DNA from: Ciborinia camelliae
Taxonomy: Eukaryota; Ascomycota; Leotiomycetes; Helotiales; Sclerotiniaceae
Reading direction: 5' to 3'
DNA length: 64,000 nucleotides
Assembly: GCA_025890175.1 (NCBI GenBank)
Contig: JANPYM010000010.1
Coordinates: forward strand, 443,772-507,771
The translations under genes were made by a program, and so were the position numbers. Positions 10,409 through 24,285 of this stretch are shown in pieces (position 1 is the stretch's first letter; each line of letters opens with the position of its first letter). The notes below the pieces were generated by a model. The model ran no database searches and was not told where the DNA came from. It worked only from the letters and a program-made list of their open reading frames with translations.

Positions 10409-13400
10409 TTAGTATTTTTTCAAAACTAAATTAATTATATATATATATAAATAAAATTTTATAAAAAATTTGAATAAAAAAATTTGTTTTATTTATTTAT
10501 TAATTTATTATTTATGTTAAAATATAATATGTTAAGATATTATTTTAAACTTTATAAAATATAAAATATTATATATTATCTTTGTTTATCCCTAATAATT
10601 TATAATTAAAAAGTTATCAACTTTTATTTTTTTATTTTTTTTATTTATTTATTAATTTTAAATTTATAATAATTAATATTAATAAAATTTATTAATATTA
10701 AATAACATTTCGATTTAATTATAATATTAATTAAATTAATATTATTATTAATTTATTTAATTTTCATAATTTTTATTTATTTATAAAATTGTTAAAAATA
10801 TATAATATTAATTATTAGTTTTTTTTATGTAATGATATTAAATTTTACAATATAATTATAAAATAATTTAAAATTAATATATATAATAAATAATATAATA
10901 ATTAATATAATTTTATTAATAATATTTTTAAATATAATAATGATATTAAAATTTAATATTAAAATATAAAATTTGACAATTAATATATTATATATTATTT
11001 TTTTGTATTTAATAAATAATTAATAAAAAATATTAATATTTTTGAATTTATTAATTAATATAATAATATATTTTATTTATAAAAAAAAATTTTTATTATT
11101 AATAAATAATATATCAATAAATATAATAAATTAAAAAAAATTAATATCGAAAAATATAAATATAAATTTTTTTATAATATTATTTTTTTATTATTAAAGT
11201 TGTTTATTTAAAAACTTTGCATTTTTTTTAATAGAATTAATAATTTATATAGCAAAAAAAAGATTATATATTGATTTTAATTGAAAAATTATATTAATGT
11301 AAATAATATAAATTTATTAATTAATAAATTGATTTTTTAAAATAATTTTTTTTTATATTTTATCTTTATTTTTTAATATATCTTAATAATAAATTTAAAT
11401 AAATCGAATTTATTTGATTTGATTTTTTTAAATTAAATAAATATATTTCTTTTAAATTTAAATAATAATATAATTATTAAATCAAAAAAATGCTTTAACA
11501 ATTATTTATTTTTTAAATTTTGAAAAAAATCTAGTTTTGTTTTGTTTGATTTATTTAAATATTATAAAAATCGGATTAGCAATAATAAGGATATTATTAA
11601 TTTTTAATTCGATAAAATTAAAATTGTTTATAATTAAATAAAACAAATATATATTATAAATTGAGATAATTATATTAAGTTTATTAATATAATAATTTTA
11701 ATATATATAAAATCAATAATTATTAATTTTAAATATTTTATAAAAAGATTTGTAAATAAAAAATATTTTTTTTTATAATAATTTTATTTTAGTTGATAAA
11801 TGAATATAAAAGAATCAAGTTATTTTTGTAATAGATTATATATAAATTTAAAAAATATTTCGAAATAAAATTGTTAAATTTTTTTTTTTCTAAAAATTAA
11901 TATAAAAAGCTAATAATAAATGTTGATTGTATTATTAAATTATAAATAATTAAATAAAAATAATAATTTTTTTATTATTATTATATATTTATATAATTAA
12001 TTTAAATTTTTTAAAAACTTTGTTTATTTTTAAATTTTTAATTTTATTAATAAAACAAAAATTAAAGATTCTTTGATTTTATAAAATTTCGTTAATATTT
12101 ATAATTTGAAAAATCTATTTTTTAATAAAACCAATAAATTCTTTTTGTTATAATTTGATATAATAATTCAAATTAATATTTAAAACAAAAACATTATAAT
12201 TATTCTATATATAAATTATAATTTGTAATTATATCTTATTAATTTGAAAATTAATTCTAAAGCGAATACATTTGTATAATTAAAATTATAATTGATCAAT
12301 TAATAATATAAAATTTGATTAAAAAAAAATTTTGATTCGAAGAATATTTTTAGACTTAATTATTATTATATCTAATAATATTTCGATTAATTTTTTATAA
12401 TATAATTAAATTTAAATTATATAAAAATAGATTGGTTTTTGGGGTAGTTTGATTATATATATAATATTTTTAATATTAATAAATCGATATAATCCAATTT
12501 ATTTATTACAAATTATTAGATTTACTTTTTTATAAACTATAATTTTAAAATTAAATAATAAATCATAAATAAATAATATATTAAGATTATTGTATTAATT
12601 AAATATATTATTAATTTATTTTTTAGTATAAATATATAAGATTTTCTTTATTGTTTTGCAAATTGTTTTAATATATTAAATGATATTGGGAACAAATATA
12701 TTTATAATTATTATTTTCAAAAATATATTATATATTAAAAGTGTAAATATTAATTCGTTCGGATTGATGATATTATTAACAATCTTAATAATTATTTATA
12801 ATTTTATATTATATAATAATATATTGTTTATTTTATTATTAATGATTTTCTATATTTTACAAAATAGTTTATAATAATATTTTATAAAATCAATAAATCA
12901 ATAGATTTCGATTGATATAGCTTTTGTTATAATAATTATAAAAATAATATTATAAACAAATTTTTAGATAATAAACTATATTTTTATATTATAAATAATA
13001 TTATTAAAAAAGTTAATATATATATTAATTTAGGAATATTTTAAAACATTTTAAATATATTTTGTAAAAATATTAATAAGGAATTTTGTTATTTAATAAT
13101 CGGTTTTTTTGTTAATAATATAAAAAATAAATTTATTATTTAAATATATAATATTAATATATATAAAATAATTAAATTTGATTTAATTACAAATATTAAA
13201 TTTAAATTTATTTAAAATATTATTATAAATTTAATACTAATAATAGAATTTGTTAATTTTCTTGAAAATTTAAAAATCAATATTATATTTTATACATTTT
13301 AAGATTTTGCTAAATCTATAAACCAATAAATAGCCAAAATAATAATATAATTAATATAATTTAAATTTAATTAAATAATATATTTATATAAATAAATCGA

Positions 13401-16400
13401 AAATGTTTTTTTAATATAAAAAAGTATAATCAAATTTGCAAAATATTAAATAAATTAATCTAAAATTATTTTTTTTAATTAATTGATTTATAATATTATT
13501 ATAATAAATTTAAAATTTATTTATATTTACTAATAACAAAAAAAATAATATATTAATTAATATAATATGAAATTTAATTATACCAATTAATAAAAATAAT
13601 ATTACAAAATTTATAAATATAACAAAATTAATTTTAAATATAATATTTACATTTTCTATAATATTTCAATTAAATTTGATATTACAAATTTTTTAAAAAA
13701 CTAAAAATTATTATAATTTTATAATAAAACATTTCGATACTCCTAAATCAATTATAATATTATAAAATTAATTTTTATTATATTATTCGAAATTAAAAAA
13801 TATACCAAATAATATTATATCGAATTATATAAAATATAAAAAAATTGTTTTCGCAAATTATTAAATAAATTTTTTTAAATTAATAAATTTTGTTTAAATA
13901 ATAAAAATTAACAAAAAATTAATATAAATCAAAACTAAAAAATCTTTCTATAAATTTTATATAATAATAATATTAATATTTATATTTTAAACAAAAATCT
14001 TAAATTAAATTTGTTTTATATAATTATTAATTATATTAATTATAATAATATAATAAATAATTTTACATTTTTAATTTTTATAATTTCTTTTAGTTTTTCA
14101 TTATTTTACAATCAAATAATTTTTTAAATAATAATTTTTTTTAAAACAAATAAAACAAAAAATATCAAAATTTTTATACTAAAAATATAATCAAAATTTA
14201 TATTATAAATTAAAATAATTAAAAACAATTATTAAAGTTTTTATACAATAATTAACCTTTATTATAATAAAAACATTTATTTATAAAAAATTACTTTATA
14301 TCTTTATTAATCTATTCCCAATTAATAATATTTAATTACAAATTTAATTAAAAAAAATTAAAGTTTAATACAAAAAAAACATATATAATCCTATATAATT
14401 TAATAATATAATAAATATTAAATAATTTAATTTAAAAAGAAATTTTATTTTAAAAATTTAAAAATAATTTATAAAATAAAATTTTCATTTTAATAAAAAA
14501 AAATTTAAAATATTTATTATAAATTTTATTTAATTATTATTTTTTAATTAATTATAATATTATTTTATATTATTAATTTTAAATAAATTATTAATAATCT
14601 TTATTTTGAAATATATAATTATATAAATATATATTATATCGAAAATAATAAATAATTTAATAATATTATAATAATAATAATTTAAAACTAATTTTTTCAA
14701 TATAATTAAAAATATTTGTAATTATTAATTATAAAAAATTTTTAAACGTTTACAAATATTAATAAAAATTATATATTTATAAATAAAACTATTAATATTT
14801 ATTTCAAAATATTTTATATTATTAAAATAAAATTTATTTATATTAATTATATAATTATAATATTTGTAATATTAAGATTTTAGTTTTTTAGTTAAATAAA
14901 TTATATAACAAAAAAATAATATAATTGAAGAAAATAAAAATAAAGTTATAAATATATTGTAAAATTAGGCGATATATAAATTATAAAATAATAAAATATA
15001 ATTATATAATTAATTTCGATTTTTGTAAAAAAATAATATTAAATAATAAATTTTGATTTAATAAAAATTGTTTTTAATAAATAAATAATAAAAATTTCTA
15101 TTATTTGAAATAAAATTAATATTATTAAATTTATTCAAAACGAAAAAGAAAAAATTGAATATAAATATCTCTTTAAAATATTATATTATTAATAAAATTT
15201 GTTTTATACCAATTTGTATTATAAAACAAAAATTATATATATTAATATAAATTAATTTCCATAAATTATAATATTATAATTAATTATAAAATTAAGAATT
15301 ATACAAAATATAATCACAAAATAAATCTCGAAAATTTTTTGATTAATTGTAAATACTTTACTTTAGATTAAAATTTTTAAATATAATTATAATCCAAATT
15401 TTGATATAATCCTATTAATATAAAAAATAATCTAAAATTAAATAAATAATTAAAAAGATTTATATTAAATTTTTTTTTTGTTTTGAAAAAAATTTAAAAA
15501 ATTTATTAACAATTAATAATTTCGAATTTAATTAACAAACAAAAAAAATATAAATAAAAAATATAAAAATATATAAATACAAAAAATAATTAATTTTTCA
15601 AAATCAAAATTTTTTTTTTTATAAATCATTTATTAAAATTGTTTTATAATTTAATTAATAAAATCTTTTTATCATAATAATTCAAATAAAATAATAAAAA
15701 CTTTAATATCTAAATTAATATATACTCCACCATATCAAAATTTTATATATATATAATTTAAATTAATTTTATTAATCCTTTTAAAAATATTAAAATTAAA
15801 TAATTTAAAATTGTTTTTAAAAATATATAAAAAATTAATATTAATAAATTTTTTCTTTTAATATTAAATTTATTTAAAAAAAAAAAAATCTTAAATATTT
15901 TATATAAAGATTTTTAACAAATTAAATTTATTTTTAAAAAATAATTTATTAAATTTATATTTTTTCAAAATATCAAAAATTATTTTAATAAAAGATTTTG
16001 AAATTAGTTTCAATAAAAATAAATCAAAAATTATAAAAATTAATAATAATTTAAATTTATTAACTAATCCTAAAATTTCAAAGTTTATTTATTTTTTAAA
16101 TTAAATTTACAAAAAAATTATTATTAATTAAATAAATTAACAAAAAATAAAATACAAGGTTTTAATAAAAAAAAATATAAAAATCCGAAATTTGTATACT
16201 ATAATTAAACAATTATAAATTATTTTAAATAAAAATTTATAATATTTAAATTATTTAATATTTTTATAAAATTTATATATAATAACTTCCGAAATTATAA
16301 AAAATTCCAAATAAATATTAAACAAAATAAAATCGAAAAATGAAATATTTAAATTTATAATAAACAAAAAATATAAAAATAATGGATTTTTGTAAGATAT

Positions 16401-16852
16401 TTTAAGAAAATTGGGTTTTGATAAAAAATTAGCGAAAAATATAAAAATAAAAATATACAAATTCTACTTATTATTTTTTTTAAAAAAAATCGTAACAATT
16501 ATATTGTATTAGAAAACATAAATAAATAAATAAATAAAAAAAATATAATAATAAATTTTTTGTTTAGTTTAAATTAAAACATAATAAATACAAAATTTAA
16601 TTTTTAATAAATAATATTATATTAAGAATAATATATTTAAATTATAATAATACACTTAATACTAATAATATTTTTTATATCAAAATAATCAAAACTTAAA
16701 ATTCTTTAAATTTTTCTTAATTTTATAAAAAACATTTATTAACATTTAATTAAATTATTTATATATAAATATTAATAATATTTTATAATAATAAAATTAA
16801 ACTTTTTTTGATTTATAATCTGAATTTTTAATTTATAAAATTTACTAATTAA
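10409..16852 (-). pseudogene. Destroyed internal region of LTR element 1
   Basis: A 6.4-kb A+T stretch of about the size expected for gag-pol, with frequent stops in all frames. No protease, reverse transcriptase, RNase H or integrase motif can be read by eye. The assignment rests on its position between matching LTRs. Confidence 0.6.
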
Positions 16853-17077
16853 TATTGATTCATTTTAAAATAATAAATATATATATATATAATAATAAAA
16901 TAATTAATAATAATAAATATAAAACTTGTTATAATATTAATAATATTTTAGTTAAGAGAATGCAGGTGGGAATACCCTAATATAGACGCATGCCGCGCCT
17001 AGCCCGCGCTAGCGCGCGCGCAGGCGAAAGCACGTGACAGGGTCACGTGACTGTCAGGGGTGACCCCTGTCACAACA
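16853..17077 (-). repeat. LTR of element 1 (5' LTR by inferred orientation), with intact GC-rich half
   Basis: The part from about 16957 to 17077 keeps its original GC content, including the alternating run GCTAGCGCGCGCGCAGGCG, two CACGTGAC motifs and the inverted pair CAGGGGTGACCCCTG. The part from 16853 to about 16950 is converted to A+T. It ends CACAACA, immediately followed by ATAAT. The motif CTAATATAGACG (16977-16988) recurs in the solo LTR at 34768. Confidence 0.88.
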
Positions 17078-17082
17078 ATAAT
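17078..17082 (+). repeat. TSD ATAAT, right of LTR element 1
   Basis: Matches 10181-10185 exactly. Confidence 0.8.
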
Positions 17083-17144
17083 CATTATATTTTAAAATCT
17101 ATAAAATCAAAATATATAATAACTTTTTAATTATTTAAACAAAT
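17083..17144. other. 62-bp remnant of the host transposon between two LTR elements
   Basis: Lies between the TSD of element 1 and the start of element 2 and ends in CAAAT, the left TSD of element 2. It shows that the two retrotransposons inserted side by side into the DNA transposon, not one inside the other. Confidence 0.65.
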
Positions 17145-17495
17145 TATTATGGATCTAAAGGTAATAAAAACAAAAAAAATGTTTAGAATATAGAATTTAG
17201 GCTTAAAGCTGATATACTGATAATTGTTAGCGTTTGATGTTGATTGATGGCGAATTTTTGATGTAATGTTTAATTTATAAAATATTAATATATATAAAAT
17301 AAATTTATATAATTAAACGAAGGGGATTTTAAAAGTTTGTAAAGTTTTATATTAGATGGGGTATTATTGTTTAAATAGTGATTGATAATATATTATTAGT
17401 TATTTAAAAGATAATAAAAATTTTATTTAAAAAATAATAAAAAGTTTTAAAGTTATTATTAATTTAATTAATTTTTTATATTTTTTATTTTAATA
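17145..17495 (+). repeat. LTR of element 2, left copy (351 bp)
   Basis: It aligns along its length with 25913-26263, 62128-62479 and the reverse complement of 37690-38041. Differences from the 25913 copy over the compared stretches are A/G and C/T only. This copy keeps more G (for example TTGATGGCGAA, AGATGGGGT) than the right-hand copy. Confidence 0.87.
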
Positions 17496-20400
17496 ATTCT
17501 TTTTATTTTATTTAAAAAATAATTTATTAATTAAATTAATAATATTTAAAATAATATTAGGAACAAAAAATATCCTTATATTTGTTTAAGAAAATATTAA
17601 AATTAATAATATATAAAATAATATTATTAATAAATTTTATATATATTAATAAAATACAAATCTTTTTTTAAAATTTAAAAAATCTTTAAGAAAAAGTTTT
17701 TATAATATTTTAAAATAATAAATATAAAATATAAAAAATAATATAAAAATTATAAATAAAATTATAATTTAGTTTATTTAAATATAAAAAATTACTAAAA
17801 TATTGGTAATTTTTAATAATATATTGTTTATTTGTTTTAAATCAAATATTAAACCTTTAAAGTTTTAAAAATTATTTTAATATAAAAAAACAAATATTTT
17901 TTAAATAAAAAATTTTTTTTTTTAAATTAAAATAATATTTTGAAATAATAATAAATATTATTTTCCCATTAATATTTAAAAAATAAATTATATAATATAA
18001 TATTTTAAAAAACATTTTTTAATAATATAATATTAATTTACCAATATAACCCAATTAAATAATATTATATAAATAAAATTTAAAAAATATATATACAATA
18101 CAATTTTGAATAAAAAAAATTGATAATATATAATAATTATTTAAATATTAAAAACTAAATAATATCTAAAATAAAATATAAATAATTTTATCTCCTACCT
18201 AAACAATTTAAAAAAAATATAGAATATAAAACGAATAATATACATTATAAATAACTATTTGTTAATCTTTGTTTTAATATAAACAAAAAAATATTTAAAT
18301 TTTTCCAATAATTTGAAATTTAAAAAAAATTTATAAAATAAATATATAAATTAAAAAATATTAATTAAATATATTATTTTGTTAATATTATAAATTATTG
18401 TCCCAAAAAAATATATAATATTTTATTATATTATTCAAATTTTATTTAGTTTTTTTATAAATTATAAAAAAATAATAAAAATATTATATTAATAAGATTT
18501 ATCGAAATCAAGGTGAAGTTAAATTGAAAAATTATATAAAAAATTAATTAATAAAAAAAATTTAATATTAAAAGTATTAAAAAATATTAATAAAATATTA
18601 TTAATATTAATAAATAAATTATTATATTATTATTTATAAAAATTTGTTTAAATATTAATATTATTAAAAAAAATATTTTAAAAAAGATTATCCCAAAAAA
18701 AAAATAAGTTTATATCAATAAAAAAATATTAAATTTTTTTAACAAAAAAATAACAAAATATATTAATAAAGAAATAATAAAATCTAATAATTATTTTAAA
18801 TATTTTTATAATTTTAAATTTAAATAAAGAAAAATATATTATTATTATTATTATTATTATATTTAAATTAAAATATTAATTAATAATATTTTATTATTTT
18901 ATTAATTTGGATATCTAAATTAATATAATTTAGTAAAATAAATATATTAAATAAAATTAAAAATCTATATTAAAAAAAAGTATATTTTTAATATCTATAT
19001 TAGGGATTTATATTTTTATTTATAAAAATTATTAATTTATTATAAAAATAATAAATATATTAAAAAATAAAAAAATATATATTTATTAATTTATTTTAAT
19101 TATTTTAGATTTTTTTTATATAAATATAATTTTGAATTTTCTATAATTAAAAACAATAAATTCTAAGATTAATTAATAATTAATAAAATTTTGTTTTTAA
19201 TTTAATTTAAAATTTATTAAAATTATTTTAATACAAAAAGTTTATTAAAAAATAAATAAAGGGATATAAATTCTAATTTTATAATTAAACTAAATATTTA
19301 ATTTTAAAAAAATATAAATAGAGTATAAAATCTTTATCCTGGGGTTTTTAACATTTTAAATAAATATAAAAATTTAAAACAAATTTTTTTAAAAAAAAAA
19401 AGTGGATTATTATTTAATTATTATTTAATAAAATATTAAATTGAATTAAAATTAAATATTATTTTTTTATAAAATTTAATATATATTTTTTTAGAAAAAA
19501 AATTATTAGTTTTAAAAAAATATTTAAAAAAATATTAATTAAAAAAATAAATTTATTGTTTAATAAATTATATTAAAATCTTAATTATATTTATTTTAAA
19601 AAAAAATAAAGATTATTAACTATATATTAATTATAAAAAATTAAATTGAATAATTAAAAAGAATTAAATACTTTTATTTTTAATTAATAAATCTTTTAAT
19701 TAATTATAAAAAAATATTATTTTTATTAAATTAAATTTAAAAAATATATATTATCAAATTCGAATTTGGATAGAAAATAAATAAAAAATAATATTTTATA
19801 TTTATTATAAACAATTTAAATATTTAATTATATTATTTAATTTTACAAATATTTTTATCACCTTTTAAACTTATATTAATCAAATTTTTACAAAATTAAT
19901 AAATATTATATATATAATATATCTCAACAATATATTGATTTATTTAATAAATGTTTAACAATATATTAATAATATTCGTTAAATATTTAAAAAATTAATT
20001 ATTTATAAATTTTATATAAAATTTAAAAAATATATATTTAATAATAAAAAAATTGAGTTTTTAAAATTTATAATATTAAATAATAATATTATTATAAAAC
20101 TTAACAAAATTAAAACTATTATTAAATAATCTATCCCTAATATTTAAAAAAGATTTAAATTTTTTTAGATTTTACAAATTTTTATCAATAATTTATTAAA
20201 AAATATTTAAAAATAATTAATAAAATAATAATATTATTTAAAAAAATTGAAAAAAAAAAAGATTATAAATATTTTTATATAAAATATAAAAATATAAATA
20301 TTTTTTGAAATATTAAAAATAATATTTATTATTATATTAATATTATAATATTTTTAGTTAGATTTTAAAATAATAATTAAAACAAATATATCAAAATTTA

Positions 20401-22492
20401 TTTTAAAATATATACTTTCCCAATTATTCAAAAGAAAATTTAATTTAAAAAAACTACTACAATAATATCTTATAGTATTTTATTTCAAAAAACTAAATTT
20501 TGTAAAGTAATATTATATAATTTATAATTAAAAACTATTAATAATATATATTATGTTTTATAAATAATAATATTATGTTATAAATAATTATTATATTATT
20601 GTTATAAAAATAGATTATAATAATCTTTAATATTTTATAATTAAAAAAAAATTAAATAATAAATAAATTAAATAAATCAAAATATTTATTATATATAATT
20701 TTAAAATTAAATATAAAATTAAAAAATTAAATTTAATAAATAAATTATTAAAATAATTAAATTATTTTAATAATTTAAAGGGTAATAATGAAATATTTTT
20801 AATATTAAAAAATAAATTAAGAAATATAATAATTTTAATTAAAATATATTATTATTTAAATATAAAACAATTATTTTTGTAAAACGTTATAAGTCTTTTT
20901 CAAAAAAAAAAATTATTTATTTTTTTTGTAATTCAAAAGGATTGTTAATAAAAATTAATTATAAATAATTAATGTTTTATTGAATAATTAATATTATAAT
21001 CAAAACAAAATAATATTGGATATTATATTAAAATCTATAAAAAATATTTTATTATAATTATAAAAATATAATAAATTTATAAAAAATAAAAAATATATTA
21101 AATAAAAATAAAAATTTATTAAAAATATTTTATTATAATAAATAAATATTAAAAAAATAATTATTTATAATAAAATTATTTTCGTATTATCAAACTTTGT
21201 TATAAGAATAAAAATCTTAAAGGTTTATTATAATAATTTAATAAAAAAATATTGGGGTATAAAAAAAATATTAAAAATATTAAAAAAAAAATATTTTTAA
21301 TAAAATATAAAAAAAAATATTAAAAAATATATTAAGATTTATATAATATATTAATATTTAATAATAAAATATTATTAATTATATAGTAAATTAAAAATAC
21401 TTTTTTTTTTTATAAAGTTTTAAAAAAAAAATAATTATAAATTTTATTATAAATTTATTTTCTTTAAAAATTGAAAAATATATTTATAATATAATTTTTA
21501 TAATAATTAATAAATTTATAAAGTTAATAAAATATATATTTATTATCAAAATTATTAATTTATTTAAATTAATAAAAATATTATTTATATATATATTTAA
21601 AAATTTCGATATATCAAAAAATATTATTTTAAATAAAGGGTTATAATTTGTAAATTACTTTTAGGGAAGTCTAATATTTTATTTTTATATTTATTGAAAA
21701 TTATTAATAATATTTTATTTTTAGATGGATAGATAAATTAAATAATAAAATTAAAATCTTATATATTATATTATATATTATTTAAATTAAAAATAAAATA
21801 ATTAGGTATTATTATTATTTTTAACAAAATTTATATATAATATTAATTAATATAGTATAATAGAAGAGATTTTATTTAAGATAATATATAATTTTTAATT
21901 TATATTTAATTATATTAGTAAAAATATTAATATAAAAAGAAAGACGTTAATAATCTATAAAAAAATCGAAATCTTAATAAAAAAACAAAAAAAGCTTAAA
22001 GAATTTTAATAAAAAATAATTATAAAAAAAACCTAAAAAAATATTTTAATGAAATATTAATAATTTAATATTAATAACTTAATAATATTTAATATAAAAA
22101 ATATTAAATAATTAAAATCTAAAAAAAAATTCTTAAAACGATTTATAGGATTATTTATAATTACCAATATTATTTTAAATAAACAATTATATAAATTAAA
22201 ATTATTTTTTACCTACAAAATATATAATATATTTTATATTTCTTTATTAAAATCATAATATAAAAAAAAAAGCATTATTGATTTATTATTATCTAAAAAA
22301 ATAAAAAAAAAACTAAAATACAAAATAAAGAAAATTTTAATATATCAAAAAAAAGAAAAAGGAATATAATATTTAATTTAATGAAAAAATTATATTTTAT
22401 TAGAAAATATATAGAAATTAAAGAAAAATCTTTAAAATTTAGATATAATTTTAAATAATTATTTTAATAAAAAAGTATTATTAATATAATAT

Positions 22493-22700
22493 TAACAAAA
22501 ATAAATAAAATATTATAAATAAAAATAATCTTAAATAATTTATATATTATTATAAAAATATTATAAATAAAAATAATTTTAAATAATTTATATATTATTA
22601 TAAAAATATTATAAATAAAAATAATTTTAAATAATTTATATATTATTATAAAAATATTATAAATTAAAATAATTATAAAAATTTATATATTATTATAAAG
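22493..22700. repeat. 48-bp tandem repeat, about four units
   Basis: The word TTTATATATTATTATAAAAA recurs at 22539, 22587 and 22635 with exact 48-bp spacing, and once more near 22682 with small changes. The first three units are almost identical, which is unusual in RIP-mutated DNA and points to later slippage. Confidence 0.8.
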
Positions 22701-23142
22701 TTTAATAATTAAAAATTAAAGATTGTTAATTAATTAATAACAAAATTATATTTATAAAAAAAAAAATATAAAAAAAAAAATTTATTTATTTTTATTATTA
22801 AATTATTAAAAGATTTTATATTTTTTTTATTATTATTTAATAATTTTGAATAAAAAAAGATTATTTTTGTTAATAATATTCGAATTATTATTAAAAAAGA
22901 ATTTTAAAAATTAACAAAATAAATTATATATATATTAATTTTTTTTAATAATATATTATTAAAATTTATAAAAGATATAAAATTTAAATAAAGAATTATT
23001 ATTAATTGATAATAAAAAATAAATATTCGATAATAAATTTTTGTTAAAAAACAAAATAAAACTAAAAAATTAAAATTTTAAAAAAAAAATAATTAATTTT
23101 TAATATATATTAAAAATTAATTATTTATTAAATAATAATATT

Positions 23143-24275
23143 TTTATTTATATTTATATTTATATTATTAAAAAAATTAAAATTGGAAAATAAAGGAGGA
23201 TTAGAAATAATATTTTAAAAAAATTTATAAATTCTATATTTTGAAAAAAAAGGAATATATATTAATTGTTTAATATTCAAAAAACCATAAAAAGTTAAAA
23301 CAAAATAAATAATTTAAAAATTAAAAAACTTTAAAAATAATTAAAAAAATTTAAAAAACTTGATTTTTAAAAATTTCGATTTAAAAAAATTATTCTTTTA
23401 TCGATTTTTATTGAAAAACAATTTGAAATTTAATTTTTTAAAAATCTAAACTTTTTTTAAAAAATAAAAAAAAATATTTTAAATAAAAATATTATTTTTT
23501 GAAATAATCTTTTTTTTATCTTTTGTAATAATCTTTTTCTTTTTTTTTTTTACAAAAACAAAAAAAATAAAAAAAATAATTAAAATAAAAATTTTTATTT
23601 TTTTTTTTAATAAATTTTTATTATTCAAATTAAAATTTAATATATTTTTAATATTTATATTCTTAACTTTTTTAATTAAAAACAAAAAATATATTTATAT
23701 ATATTAATTAACAATTAATAAATAAATAAAAAATAATTTATAAAATATTAATAAATATTTAATAAATTTATTAAAATTATATTTATATTAAAAAAAATAA
23801 ATATTATAATTATAATAACTTTTTTAATATTACAAAATTTATATATTAAACCAATATATTTTATTTTACAAATTGTAATAAAAATAATTAAAATATATTT
23901 TTTTTAATAAAAAACAAAATAATTTTATATTTCCTATTTTTCAATAAAATCCGATTTTATATTATTATATTTTTATTAATAATAAAATAATTAATTAATA
24001 TTAAAATAAAATTATTTGAATAATAAATTGCAAAACTTTTTTTTATAAATATATTTATTATATAATAATAAAAAATTATTAAAAAATAAATATTTTTAAT
24101 TTATAATATTATTTTTTTTTTAATACTTTTTTAATTTTATAAAAACTAATTAATTTTATATAATAGAAACAAATAAATTTAATAAAAACTATAAAAATAC
24201 TTACAAAACGTTAAATAATTATTATAAAAAAAATAAGAAAAATTATAATATTAATAAAAAAATTAATTAAAAAAA
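23143..24275 (+). repeat. Copy 1 of a 1,133-bp exact duplication beside an assembly gap
   Basis: It corresponds to 24286-25418 at a constant offset of 1,143, with no difference found at the start, the middle or the end. It stops exactly at the N run. The best explanation is two contigs overlapping by 1,133 bp that were scaffolded without merging. Confidence 0.88.
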
Positions 24276-24285
24276 NNNNNNNNNN
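24276..24285. other. Assembly gap (10 N)
   Basis: Ten N bases, the same fixed length as the gap at 46892. Both flanks carry the same 1,133 bp, so no sequence may be missing here at all. Confidence 0.95.

Larger units (their letters stand above)
10186..17077 (-). mobile_element. LTR retrotransposon 1, full length, RIP-degraded, probably Ty3/Gypsy
   Basis: A 6,892-bp element bounded by direct LTRs of 223 bp (10186-10408) and 225 bp (16853-17077) and flanked by the 5-bp duplication ATAAT. The LTR on the minus strand starts TGTTGTGACAGGGG and has a TATATTAG-like box, matching the look of many fungal Gypsy LTRs. The purine-rich GAAAAAATACTAA next to the 3' LTR (10409-10421, minus strand) could be a mutated polypurine tract. 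Hence the minus orientation, by inference. The interior is almost pure A+T and full of stops on both strands; open frames at 12680-12874 and 16251-16460 are low-complexity leftovers. Gag and pol could not be recognised. Confidence 0.85.
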
